The notes under the pieces: model-generated | Told to the model about the DNA's origin: nothing | Database searches by the model: none | The model's input: only the letters and a program-made list of their open reading frames with translations | Position numbers and translations under genes: made by a program | Part shown: piece after piece, positions 38,098-46,297 of the stretch | How the letters are laid out: each line of letters begins with the position of its first letter | Position numbering within the stretch: the stretch's first letter is position 1 | Origin: Pseudomonas shirazensis | GTDB taxonomy: Bacteria; Pseudomonadota; Gammaproteobacteria; Pseudomonadales; Pseudomonadaceae | DNA: 64,000 nt | Reading direction: 5' to 3' | NCBI RefSeq assembly: GCF_014268785.2 | Contig: NZ_JABWRD020000001.1 | Coordinates: 2,387,733 to 2,451,732, forward strand

Positions 38098-39701
38098 TCT
38101 TCAGCTTCCTGCTGGCGCGGCCAGCTCAGGCTGAAGCACGCCCCACCCAAGCCTTCACTGCGCGCAACAACCGCCCGCCCGCCGTGCCAATAGATGATTC
38201 GACGCACGATCGACAAGCCCAGGCCGTGCCCACCCGAGGCCCGGGTGCGGCTGTCGTCCAGCCGGGTGAATGGGGTAAAGATGCGCTCCCAGACGCTTTC
38301 CGGCACGCCCGGGCCGTCATCCTCGACATCGATGCGGCAGCGCTGCTGGCCCAAGTGATAGCTAACGCGCACTTCGCCCTCGGCGTGGCGCATGGCGTTG
38401 GCGACCAGGTTCTGCAGCGCACGGTGCAGATAGCGCGGCTCGGCTTCGACCCAGGCGCCGTCCTCATCGGCGCCCTGGCACAGGCCACGCAGCACATTTA
38501 TCTGCGGGCGCAGCGGCGCCAGCTCGGTGATGACCCGCGCCAGCAAGGCATCCAGGTCGATGACCTGAAACTGCAAGGCTGGCGCGCCTTGTTCGAGACG
38601 CGCGTAGGTGAGCATTTCGTCGACCAGCTTGTCGAGGTCCTGGATATCGCCGTCCATCCCCGCCAGGTGCTTGGCCCGCGCCTGATCGGTGCTGGCGGTT
38701 TCGAGCATCTCCAGGCCAAAGCGCAGCCGTGCCACTGGCGTGCGCAGCTCGTGCGACACCGCCCGGACCAACTCGCGCTGCATGTTCAGCGAGCGCTGCA
38801 AGTGCTCGGCCATACCATTGAATGCCGCCGCCAGACGCCCTACCGAATCGGCGCCGCCGGCCGGCACGCGGGTATCGAGGCTGCCTTGGGCAATCTGCGT
38901 GGCCGCCGCTTCCAGGCCGGACACGCGCCGCTCCAGCTGACGTACCAGCAGGTACACCACCAGGCCGATCAGGCACAAACCGAGAAACGCGATCAGAATC
39001 AGCAATTGCGGTGGGTAGGGATTGAGCTGGTACAGCGGGCCGATTTCCAGCACCCAGGGTGAGCCGGGCACGCCGGAAAACACCCGCACCGAATCACCGT
39101 CCTTGCCCAGCGCCATCACCGTATCGCCCTCCTCGACCCGGTGGCGCTGGTCGTCATCCAGTGCCGCCCGCTCCAACCGTTGCAGGCCGATATCGAAGCC
39201 AAAGCCTTTGCTCTGGCGCAGTTGCGCCAGGCGCTGCGGCTGTTCGCTGACCGGATAACGCACCAGCTCATCAGCCAGCAGGTACACCGTGGCCCGCGCC
39301 AGCTGCTCGCTGATCTGCTTGACCTCGGCCACCAGCAGCTGGTCTTCGCGACCGATCCGGCGCAATACGCGTGCGGCATGCGGGCCGGTCTTGTCGACCA
39401 CTACCAGGTCGCGGTACAGCCGCGCACGCTGGCCGCCGTCGAGGGGCAGCGCGGCCATTGGCTGGACATCCAACGGCACGCCGAGCAGGCGCTCCCACAT
39501 CAACAGCGAGCGCTGGCGCTCGACTGGGTTCTGCGGCGCGAGGTTGTCGGCCATCAGGCTGAACGTGCCTTGCGCCAGGCGCTCGCGGTGCTGCTCGGCG
39601 CGCACCAGGTTGACCAGGTGCAGGCTGACCACGCCGAGCACCGCTACCAGTACCAACACCGCCAGCATGCCGCCATAGATACGCAGAAAAATCGACTTCA
39701 T
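38094..39701 (-). CDS. Sensor histidine kinase, RstB/BfmS-like
   Basis: The product is 535 aa. It has an N-terminal helix (GGMLAVLVLVAVLGVVSLHL), a long periplasmic domain of about 240 residues, a second helix (LLILIAFLGLCLIGLVVYLL), HAMP, HisKA (RAVSHELRTPVARLRFGLEML) and ATPase motifs (NLVANAMRHAEG, DDGPGVPE, GHGLGLSIVRRI). The architecture and pairing resemble E. coli RstB and P. aeruginosa BfmS. Its ATG overlaps the regulator's stop by one base. Confidence 0.9.
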   Translation of the reverse strand: MKSIFLRIYGGMLAVLVLVAVLGVVSLHLVNLVRAEQHRERLAQGTFSLMADNLAPQNPVERQRSLLMWERLLGVPLDVQPMAALPLDGGQRARLYRDLVVVDKTGPHAARVLRRIGREDQLLVAEVKQISEQLARATVYLLADELVRYPVSEQPQRLAQLRQSKGFGFDIGLQRLERAALDDDQRHRVEEGDTVMALGKDGDSVRVFSGVPGSPWVLEIGPLYQLNPYPPQLLILIAFLGLCLIGLVVYLLVRQLERRVSGLEAAATQIAQGSLDTRVPAGGADSVGRLAAAFNGMAEHLQRSLNMQRELVRAVSHELRTPVARLRFGLEMLETASTDQARAKHLAGMDGDIQDLDKLVDEMLTYARLEQGAPALQFQVIDLDALLARVITELAPLRPQINVLRGLCQGADEDGAWVEAEPRYLHRALQNLVANAMRHAEGEVRVSYHLGQQRCRIDVEDDGPGVPESVWERIFTPFTRLDDSRTRASGGHGLGLSIVRRIIYWHGGRAVVARSEGLGGACFSLSWPRQQEAED

Positions 39702-40405
39702 CAGGCCGGCGCCGCCTCAGCCACGAACAGATAGCCCTTGCTGCGCAAGGTCTTGATCAGCCGCGGATGAATGGGATCGTCACCGATCTTGGGGCGAATC
39801 CTGGAGATACGCACATCAATCGAACGGTCTTGGCCGTCGTAACCGACGCCGCGCAGGGCGGTAAATATCTGCTCGCGCGACAGCACCCGGCCGGCATGGC
39901 TGGCCAACAGCCAGAGCAGGTCGAATTCGGCGCCGGTGAGGTCGATCGGCTGCTCATCGAGCCAGGCCTCGCGCAGGCTGTTGTTGATCTGCAGCGGGCC
40001 AAAGCGCAGCGCCTGCACTTTGCTGTCGGGGCTGTCGCTGCGCCGCAGCAAGGCATTGATACGCGCCAGCAACAGCCGCGGCCGCACCGGCTTGCAGACA
40101 TAGTCATCGGCGCCCAGGTCCAGGCCCTGAACCTGATCGAGCTCATCGCTGCGCGCGGTCAGCATGAGGATCACACCGTGATACTGGCCACGTACCCGCC
40201 GGCAGATGCTCAGGCCGTCTTCACCGGGCAGCATCAGGTCCAGCACCACCAGGTCCGGCTGGCTGTCGAGAATGCGCCGCACCGCGCGCGCGCCGTCTGC
40301 CTCGACCGCAACCTCGAAGCCATTGGCCTGCAGGTACTCGGCGGTCAGTTCGGCGAGACGCTGATCGTCCTCGACGATGAGGATGCGGTTGCTGGGTTGG
40401 TCCAT
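39701..40405 (-). CDS. OmpR-family response regulator, RstA/BfmR-like
   Basis: The product is 234 aa. The receiver has LIVEDDQRLAEL and the phosphoacceptor in DLVVLDLMLPGEDGLSI, with LDLGADDYVCKPV at the switch Lys. The winged helix has LTGAEFDLLWLLASHAGRVLSR and DGQDRSIDVRISRIRPKIGDD. It is close in pattern to RstA/BfmR. It is the first gene of a coupled regulator-kinase pair, divergent from nrdA across a 730-bp region. Confidence 0.9.
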   Translation of the reverse strand: MDQPSNRILIVEDDQRLAELTAEYLQANGFEVAVEADGARAVRRILDSQPDLVVLDLMLPGEDGLSICRRVRGQYHGVILMLTARSDELDQVQGLDLGADDYVCKPVRPRLLLARINALLRRSDSPDSKVQALRFGPLQINNSLREAWLDEQPIDLTGAEFDLLWLLASHAGRVLSREQIFTALRGVGYDGQDRSIDVRISRIRPKIGDDPIHPRLIKTLRSKGYLFVAEAAPA

Positions 40406-40666
40406 GCCTGGCCTCTGTTGTTATGGATGGGCTGCCGCTGGTCACCTGAATGTAGCCTTGTCCGCGGATACTACGTCGCACATCTGCGCCTGCCAATCGG
40501 CTCTGTCGGCACCGCTGGTCCGAGACAGGCCAGGACGAATTAGCGTGATGCGCCGCACAGCAGTAACATTCTGCAACGGGTCATTACGGTGCGGAAAAAA
40601 AGTGAAAAGCCGTGAGGACAAGGCCTACAGCCGATACCCACGAATCACACACAATCTGTACACACG

Positions 40667-40675
40667 TTATCCACA
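40667..40675. promoter_or_regulatory. Perfect DnaA box upstream of nrdA
   Basis: TTATCCACA is an exact consensus R1-type DnaA box. It lies 11 bp upstream of the predicted -35 of nrdA. In E. coli, DnaA controls nrdAB from similar upstream sites, linking dNTP supply to replication initiation. Confidence 0.75.
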
Positions 40676-40685
40676 GGCGGTCGCC

Positions 40686-40714
40686 TTGCAAACACCCTCA
40701 GACCGCATTATCTT
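40686..40714 (+). promoter_or_regulatory. Predicted sigma-70 promoter of nrdA
   Basis: TTGCAA (40686-40691) and TATCTT (40709-40714) are separated by 17 nt. The first NrdR-like box covers the -10 element, which fits repression. A start near 40721 would give a leader of about 415 nt. Confidence 0.5.
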
Positions 40715-40749
40715 GTATCCCCATCGCGGCGAACCACTACATGTTGGGG
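40703..40749. promoter_or_regulatory. Paired NrdR-like boxes of nrdA
   Basis: CCGCATTATCTTGTAT (40703-40718) and CCACTACATGTTGGGG (40734-40749) each match the NrdR consensus ACACTATATATTGTGT at 11 of 16 positions by my count. They are 31 bp apart, three helical turns, the spacing expected for NrdR box pairs. Confidence 0.6.
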
Positions 40750-41016
40750 TTGGGCCGAAATCGAAAACACAAGTCAGCGGCGAAATTCAAGCGTTTTTTC
40801 GACCTGAACTTATGGCAATACAAGCAGCCAAACCGCTCCTGCGGAGGCAGACCGAGGCAAGCCTTGCACAGGGCCTTGTTCGGGTACGGGTGTTGCAGGC
40901 ATAGCCTGGTGCCCCGACAGCAACAGATTTTGCGTTGTAACGCAGAACCTTTGACTTCGGCCAGGGAGCGGCAAGCTATTGCCCCTTATTCCTGAGTCTG
41001 TCCCGAAGTCGGCACG

Positions 41017-41103
41017 CCCGAGCTGGCGGATCCACGTGCGCGTGGGCTCCCCGCTCGGGCAAGCCAACTGGCGGATGGAACGGTGGGCGTGGATGACACG
41101 CCC
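41017..41103 (+). other. Structured segment of the nrdA leader
   Basis: CCCGAGC (41017-41023) pairs with GCTCGGG (41053-41059), enclosing CCACG (41032-41036) paired with CGTGG (41041-41045). A second hairpin, GGGCGT (41085-41090) with ACGCCC (41098-41103), ends 32 nt before the nrdA ATG. CTGGCGGAT occurs twice in this stretch. No known riboswitch class is recognised. Confidence 0.45.
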
Positions 41104-41135
41104 GAACACTATTGAAACTGTGGAGACACCCACCG

Positions 41136-44015
41136 ATGCAAACCGACACAACTCGCGAGAACCCGCAGGCCCAAGTGCCGCAGGCCGCTGATTCGAACCA
41201 GGATCTGGCTGCCACTGCGCCTGGCCAACTGCGTGTGATCAAGCGTAACGGCACTGTCGTCGCCTACACCGACGACAAGATCACCGTGGCCATCACCAAG
41301 GCGTTCCTTGCAGTTGAGGGCGGCACTGCCGCCGCTTCGTCGCGCATCCACGACACCGTTGCGCGCCTGACCGAGCAGGTCACTGCAACCTTCAAGCGTC
41401 GCATGCCGTCGGGTGGCACCATCCACATCGAAGAAATCCAGGACCAGGTCGAACTGGCCCTGATGCGCGCCGGCGAGCAGAAAGTGGCTCGTGACTACGT
41501 GATCTACCGCGACCAGCGCGCCAAAGAGCGTGCTACTCGCGCCAACAACGATGCCGTGGTCGAGCCGCACCCGTCGATCCGCATCAGCCTGGCCGACGGC
41601 AGCAAGGCGCCGCTGGACATGGCCCGCCTCAACACCATCATCAGCGAAGCCTGCGAAGGCCTGGCTGAAGTCGACGGCGAGCTGATCCAGCGCGAAACCT
41701 TGAAGAACCTGTACGACGGCGTTGCCCTGAAGGACGTCAACACTGCCCTGGTGATGACCGCCCGTACTCTGGTCGAGCGTGAGCCGAACTACTCGTTCGT
41801 CACCGCCCGCCTGCTGATGGACACCCTGCGTGCCGAAGGCCTGAGCTTCCTCAACGTAGCCGACAGCGCCACCCACCACGAGATGGCCGAGCTGTACGCC
41901 AAGGCCCTGCCTGCCTACGTTGCCAAGGGCATCGAGTTCGAGCTGCTGAACCCGGCCCTGGCCGACTTCGACCTCGAGCGTCTGGGCCAGGCGATCAACC
42001 ACGAGCGCGACCAGCAGTTCACCTACCTCGGCCTGCAGACCCTGTACGACCGCTACTTCATCCACAAGGATGGCGTACGCTTCGAGCTGCCACAGGTGTT
42101 CTTCATGCGTGTGGCCATGGGCCTGGCGCTGGAAGAGAAAGACAAGGAAGCGCGTGCGATCGAGTTCTACAACCTGTTGTCGTCGTTCGACTACATGGCC
42201 TCGACCCCGACCCTGTTCAACGCCGGTACCCTGCGTCCACAGCTGTCGAGCTGCTACCTGACCACCGTGCCGGATGACCTCTCGGGCATCTACCACGCGA
42301 TCCACGACAACGCCATGCTGTCGAAATTTGCCGGCGGCCTGGGCAACGACTGGACGCCAGTGCGCGCGCTGGGCTCTTACATCAAGGGCACCAACGGCAA
42401 ATCCCAGGGCGTCGTGCCGTTCCTCAAAGTGGTCAACGACACCGCCGTTGCGGTCAACCAGGGCGGCAAGCGCAAGGGCGCGGTCTGCGCCTACCTGGAA
42501 ACCTGGCACCTGGACATCGAAGAATTCATCGAACTGCGCAAGAACACCGGTGATGATCGTCGTCGTACCCACGACATGAACACTGCCAACTGGATCCCTG
42601 ACCTGTTCATGAAGCGTGTCTTCGATGACGGCCAGTGGACTCTGTTCTCGCCGAACGAAGTACCTGATCTGCACGATTTGACCGGCAAGGCCTTCGAAGA
42701 GCGTTACGAGTACTACGAAGCCATGACCGAGTACAACAAGATCAAGGTGTTCAAGACCATTCAGGCCAAAGACCTGTGGCGCAAGATGCTGTCGATGCTG
42801 TTCGAGACCGGCCACCCATGGTTGACCTTCAAGGACCCATGCAACCTGCGCTCGCCGCAGCAACACGTCGGCGTGGTCCACAGCTCGAACCTGTGCACCG
42901 AGATCACCTTGAACACCAACAAGGACGAGATCGCAGTCTGCAACCTGGGCTCGATCAACCTGCCGAACCACATCGTTGACGGCAAGCTCGATACCGCCAA
43001 GCTGCAACGCACCGTCAACACTGCCGTGCGCATGCTCGATAACGTGATCGACATCAACTACTACTCGGTACCGCAGGCACGTAACTCGAACCTCAAGCAC
43101 CGTCCGGTCGGTCTGGGCATCATGGGCTTCCAGGACGCACTGTACCTGCAGCACATCGCCTACGGCTCCGACGCTGCCGTCGAGTTCGCCGACAAGTCGA
43201 TGGAAGCGGTCAGCTACTTCGCCATCCAGGCCTCGTGTGACCTGGCTGACGAGCGCGGCGCCTATGAGACCTTCCAGGGTTCGCTGTGGTCCAAAGGCAT
43301 CCTGCCACTGGACTCGCAACAGATCCTGATCGAAGCCCGTGGCCAGAAGTACATCGACGTCGACCTCAACGAGAGCCTCGACTGGGCACCGGTACGTGCT
43401 CGCGTACAAAAAGGTATTCGTAACTCGAACATCATGGCCATCGCGCCAACCGCGACCATCGCCAACATCACTGGCGTATCGCAGTCGATCGAGCCGACCT
43501 ACCAGAACCTGTACGTGAAATCGAACCTGTCCGGCGAGTTCACCGTGATCAACCCGTACCTGGTGCGCGACCTCAAGGCCCGCGGCCTGTGGGACTCGGT
43601 CATGATCAACGACCTGAAGTACTACGATGGTTCGGTGCAGCAGATCGAGCGTATCCCGCAAGAGCTGAAAGACCTCTACGCCACCGCGTTCGAAGTCGAC
43701 ACCAAGTGGATCGTCGATGCCGCCAGCCGTCGCCAGAAGTGGATCGACCAGGCGCAGTCGCTGAACCTGTACATCGCCGGCGCTTCGGGCAAGAAGCTCG
43801 ACGTGACCTACCGCATGGCTTGGTACCGTGGCCTGAAAACCACCTATTACCTCCGTGCCCTGGCCGCGACCAGCACCGAGAAGTCGACCATCAGCACCGG
43901 CAAGCTCAACGCCGTTTCCAGCGGCGGCGACAGCGCCCCGGTCCAGGCCGCAGGTCCAGCACCTGTGCCGAAGGCCTGCGCGATCGACGAGCCGGATTGC
44001 GAAGCTTGTCAATAA
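41136..44015 (+). CDS. nrdA: Ribonucleoside-diphosphate reductase class Ia, alpha subunit NrdA
   Basis: The product is 959 aa from the ATG at 41136. Two N-terminal ATP-cone regions are visible (LRVIKRNGTVVAYTDDKIT near residue 35 and ISLADGSKAPLDMARLNTII near 150), as in P. aeruginosa NrdA. The catalytic barrel has LSSCYLTTVPDDLSGIYHAI, NLCTEITLNTNKDEIAVCN (active-site Cys/Asn/Glu) and APTATIANITGVSQSIEPTY. The C-terminus carries the shuttle cysteines (CAIDEPDCEACQ). It reduces NDPs to dNDPs with NrdB. It is followed by a strong terminator, so nrdB likely has its own promoter. Confidence 0.97.
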   Translation: MQTDTTRENPQAQVPQAADSNQDLAATAPGQLRVIKRNGTVVAYTDDKITVAITKAFLAVEGGTAAASSRIHDTVARLTEQVTATFKRRMPSGGTIHIEEIQDQVELALMRAGEQKVARDYVIYRDQRAKERATRANNDAVVEPHPSIRISLADGSKAPLDMARLNTIISEACEGLAEVDGELIQRETLKNLYDGVALKDVNTALVMTARTLVEREPNYSFVTARLLMDTLRAEGLSFLNVADSATHHEMAELYAKALPAYVAKGIEFELLNPALADFDLERLGQAINHERDQQFTYLGLQTLYDRYFIHKDGVRFELPQVFFMRVAMGLALEEKDKEARAIEFYNLLSSFDYMASTPTLFNAGTLRPQLSSCYLTTVPDDLSGIYHAIHDNAMLSKFAGGLGNDWTPVRALGSYIKGTNGKSQGVVPFLKVVNDTAVAVNQGGKRKGAVCAYLETWHLDIEEFIELRKNTGDDRRRTHDMNTANWIPDLFMKRVFDDGQWTLFSPNEVPDLHDLTGKAFEERYEYYEAMTEYNKIKVFKTIQAKDLWRKMLSMLFETGHPWLTFKDPCNLRSPQQHVGVVHSSNLCTEITLNTNKDEIAVCNLGSINLPNHIVDGKLDTAKLQRTVNTAVRMLDNVIDINYYSVPQARNSNLKHRPVGLGIMGFQDALYLQHIAYGSDAAVEFADKSMEAVSYFAIQASCDLADERGAYETFQGSLWSKGILPLDSQQILIEARGQKYIDVDLNESLDWAPVRARVQKGIRNSNIMAIAPTATIANITGVSQSIEPTYQNLYVKSNLSGEFTVINPYLVRDLKARGLWDSVMINDLKYYDGSVQQIERIPQELKDLYATAFEVDTKWIVDAASRRQKWIDQAQSLNLYIAGASGKKLDVTYRMAWYRGLKTTYYLRALAATSTEKSTISTGKLNAVSSGGDSAPVQAAGPAPVPKACAIDEPDCEACQ

Positions 44016-44042
44016 GGCCGGCGCAGCGCTGAGCTGACATCA

Positions 44043-44083
44043 CCGCAGCCATTGCCCACCCGGTAATGGCTGCGGTTTTTTTT
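44043..44083 (+). terminator. Strong rho-independent terminator of nrdA
   Basis: CCGCAGCCATT (44043-44053) pairs perfectly with AATGGCTGCGG (44065-44075), followed by eight Ts (44076-44083). It begins 27 bp after the nrdA stop codon. Confidence 0.9.
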
Positions 44084-44175
44084 GCCTGCGCGGCAGCGCT
44101 TGAGCCAGGCTTGGCGAGGCCCTTGCGACGCCCGATCGCGCCCTGTCATCAGGCGCTTACAGGCAATCCTTCTGT

Positions 44176-44189
44176 TTGACCCTGATCAA
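44176..44189. promoter_or_regulatory. ANR/FNR-like box, or -35 of the nrdB promoter
   Basis: TTGACCCTGATCAA matches the ANR/FNR consensus TTGAT-N4-ATCAA at nine of ten fixed positions. TTGACC could equally be a -35 element for the NrdR-covered promoter. Both may apply. Confidence 0.5.
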
Positions 44190-44195
44190 GATAAA

Positions 44196-44243
44196 ACACC
44201 ATATGCAGTGTGCGGAAAAATAAAGCAGCACAAGATGTAGGAA
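44196..44243. promoter_or_regulatory. NrdR-like box pair in front of nrdB
   Basis: ACACCATATGCAGTGT (44196-44211) matches the NrdR consensus at 13 of 16 positions. A weaker copy, GCACAAGATGTAGGAA, starts 32 bp downstream at 44228. The first box covers the expected -10 (CATATG, 18 nt after TTGACC), the same layout as in front of nrdA. Confidence 0.65.
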
Positions 44244-44592
44244 CAAATCGTATTTAGCGCTAGACTCACATCCCGTAACAAGCAGCCGGATTCGAGTGAA
44301 CACAGGCGTGCTCTGCGGGTCAAAAAATTACCATCCGTAGCGGCCGAGGCGCCCCGATCCAGCCTCGTTTCCGGTATACTTCGCGCCCCCCGAAAGGGCT
44401 AGCTGACTACAAGATTTCCAGCGCCCTGGCCCCTCGTTCGAGGACAGGCCAGCCGCTGAGCCAGACACCTTTAAATGTGACGAGAGCACGCTCTCAGCGC
44501 CCGCCGTAACGCCTTGTGGGCATTGCGCTGTACAGGCATCACTTGAAAATCCAACCGGTTGCCGCGCGCAACCCTCTAGCAGGAGCCATGAC

Positions 44593-45843
44593 ATGCTGAG
44601 CTGGGACGAATTCGACAAAGAAGACGACGAACTTGCCGTAAAAAGCAGCACCCCGGCGCAGGCCAAAGCCGCCGCCACCCTCGACAGGCTCGACAGCGCC
44701 GGTGGCGCCGCCGCCCTTGAAGCACGTGCTGCCACGGCTGCCGACTCGGACGCGGTCAAGCGTGCCAAGGCTGCCCTGGACGACCTCGACATCGCCGAAG
44801 GCCTGGCTGAACTGGAAGGCTCCGCGGCCCGCGTTGCGGTCGACGAGAAGCGCATGATCAACTGCCGTGCCGACCTCAACCAGCTGGTACCGTTCAAGTA
44901 CGACTGGGCCTGGCAGAAGTACCTCGACGGCTGCGCCAACCACTGGATGCCGCAAGAGGTCAACATGACCGCCGACATCGCCCTGTGGAAAGACCAGGAC
45001 GGCCTGACCGAAGACGAGCGCCGCATCGTCATGCGCAACCTTGGCTTCTTCTCCACTGCCGACTCGCTGGTTGCCAACAACCTGGCCCTGGCCGTGTACC
45101 GCCTGATTACCAACCCGGAGTGCCGCCAGTACATCCTGCGCCAGGCTTTCGAAGAGGCGATCCACACCCACGCCTACCAGTACTGCATCGAGTCGCTGGG
45201 GATGGATGAAGGCGAGATCTTCAACATGTACCACGAGATCCCGTCGGTCGCGAAGAAGGCTGCCTGGGGCTTGAAGTACACCCGCGCCATCTCCGACCCG
45301 GAATTCAACACCGGCACCCCAGAGACCGACAAAGAACTGCTGCGCAACCTGATCGCCTACTACTGCGTGCTGGAAGGCATCTTCTTCTACTGCGGCTTCA
45401 CCCAGATCCTGTCGATGGGCCGTCGCAACAAGATGACCGGCGTTGCCGAGCAGTTCCAGTACATCCTGCGTGACGAGTCGATGCACCTGAACTTCGGTAT
45501 CGACGTGATCAACCAGATCAAGATCGAGAACCCGCACCTGTGGGATGCGGCGATGAAGGAAGAAGCCACCCAGATGATCCTGCAAGGGACCCAGCTGGAG
45601 ATCGAATACGCTCGCGACACCATGCCGCGCGGCGTGCTGGGCATGAACGCAGCGATGATGGAGGACTACCTCAAGTTCATCGCCAACCGTCGTTTGACTC
45701 AGATCGGCTTGAAGGAAGAGTACCCAGGCACCACCAACCCGTTCCCGTGGATGAGCGAGATCATGGACTTGAAGAAAGAGAAGAACTTCTTTGAGACGCG
45801 TGTGATCGAGTATCAGACCGGTGGGGCGTTGAGCTGGGATTGA
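44593..45843 (+). CDS. nrdB: Ribonucleoside-diphosphate reductase class Ia, beta subunit NrdB
   Basis: The product is 416 aa, longer than E. coli NrdB because of an N-terminal extension of about 85 residues that is Ala/Asp-rich and helical. The ferritin-like core has the diiron ligands in [16 protein letters not shown] and [18 protein letters not shown], the radical Tyr region ([17 protein letters not shown]) and a C-terminus ending GALSWD for docking to NrdA. It houses the tyrosyl radical. A separate predicted promoter lies upstream. Confidence 0.97.
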   Translation: MLSWDEFDKEDDELAVKSSTPAQAKAAATLDRLDSAGGAAALEARAATAADSDAVKRAKAALDDLDIAEGLAELEGSAARVAVDEKRMINCRADLNQLVPFKYDWAWQKYLDGCANHWMPQEVNMTADIALWKDQDGLTEDERRIVMRNLGFFSTADSLVANNLALAVYRLITNPECRQYILRQAFEEAIHTHAYQYCIESLGMDEGEIFNMYHEIPSVAKKAAWGLKYTRAISDPEFNTGTPETDKELLRNLIAYYCVLEGIFFYCGFTQILSMGRRNKMTGVAEQFQYILRDESMHLNFGIDVINQIKIENPHLWDAAMKEEATQMILQGTQLEIEYARDTMPRGVLGMNAAMMEDYLKFIANRRLTQIGLKEEYPGTTNPFPWMSEIMDLKKEKNFFETRVIEYQTGGALSWD

Positions 45844-45889
45844 TATTGATCTTGGTGAAGCCCTGAAACGGGCTGTCAGCTGGATTATT

Positions 45890-45911
45890 GGGGCCGCTTT
45901 GCGGCCCCTTT
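45890..45911 (+). terminator. Terminator of nrdB
   Basis: GGGGCCGC (45890-45897) and GCGGCCCC (45901-45908) form a stem with a TTT loop, followed by TTT. It lies about 45 bp beyond nrdB. Confidence 0.75.
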
Positions 45912-45920
45912 GCTTAATCT

Positions 45921-45933
45921 GTCATACGATGTC
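45921..45933. promoter_or_regulatory. Possible distal operator copy
   Basis: GTCATACGATGTC shares eight of ten bases (GTCATACGA run) with the operators at 46055 and 47677. It lies about 133 bp upstream of the porin operator and could support looping, or be chance. Confidence 0.35.
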
Positions 45934-46017
45934 TGTAGCAAACCCAAACACCCTGCACCAGAGCCCTCGGGCGCGTATCATCCCCTACCCCGCCGCTGAA
46001 TCCTGCCTAACACCCCA

Positions 46018-46064
46018 TTGACAAGCTTTTCCCCCACCGTTAATAATCTGCAAAGTCGTACGAC
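46018..46064 (+). promoter_or_regulatory. Promoter and operator of the porin gene
   Basis: TTGACA (46018-46023), an 18-nt spacer and AATAAT (46042-46047) form a near-consensus sigma-70 promoter. The perfect palindrome GTCGTACGAC (46055-46064) covers the expected start site, as a repressor operator would. The same unit recurs before the uronate dehydrogenase gene. Confidence 0.75.
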
Positions 46065-46297
46065 AACACACAACAAAAACAACAATTCAGTGAAGCCCCT
46101 ATGACGATCTCAGCCCTCCCCCACGCTGTTCGCCTTCGCCGTTCTCTCCAGCCCAGCACTGCCCGCGGCAGCTAGCCCTCGCGCGCAGGCTCGAAACCGT
46201 TTGGCCTGACCGGCCTCGCCAACACCCCGCCACTGCCGCTGGCCGCTTGCACGCGCCTGGCATACGGAAAGTTTCACCCTCAGGGAGCACAACAATA

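Larger units (their letters stand above)
40406..41135. other. Long regulatory region and leader of nrdA
   Basis: This 730-bp gap has no convincing protein gene; two open frames in it lack starts and family character. It contains, in order, a DnaA box, a sigma-70 promoter, two NrdR-like boxes and about 415 nt of GC-rich leader with nested inverted repeats before the nrdA ATG. The pieces are listed separately. Confidence 0.7.
44016..44592. other. 577-bp nrdA-nrdB intergenic region with terminator, promoter elements and leader
   Basis: No protein gene is supported. After the nrdA terminator come an ANR/FNR-like palindrome, an NrdR-like box pair and about 380 nt rich in hairpins before the nrdB ATG: CGAGGC/GCCTCG at 44345-44367, CTGGCC/GGCCAG at 44426-44452 enclosing CCTCG/CGAGG, and GAGAGC/GCTCTC at 44482-44495. 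A TATACT at 44375-44380 could be a second -10 but lacks a -35. Confidence 0.6.
45844..46297. other. Intergenic region nrdB / porin, holding the uronate-type promoter
   Basis: This 454-bp gap contains the nrdB terminator, one possible distal operator (45921-45933) and the porin promoter with its operator, listed separately. No gene is supported; a small antisense frame near 46110-46295 has no features. Confidence 0.6.

Noticed and set aside
40377..40995. Open frames in the nrdA leader as small genes
   Set aside because: No start context, they cross the DnaA and NrdR-type sites, and no protein features are seen.
40750..41135. Cobalamin riboswitch before nrdA
   Set aside because: I looked for the B12 box and the GCCACTG core and did not find them; the gene is also class Ia, not B12-dependent.
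41109..44012. 967-codon open frame antisense to nrdA
   Set aside because: It mirrors nrdA base for base in a GC-rich gene; the protein is low-complexity (Val/Asp/Gly/His-rich) with no family motifs. Long antisense frames are expected at this GC.
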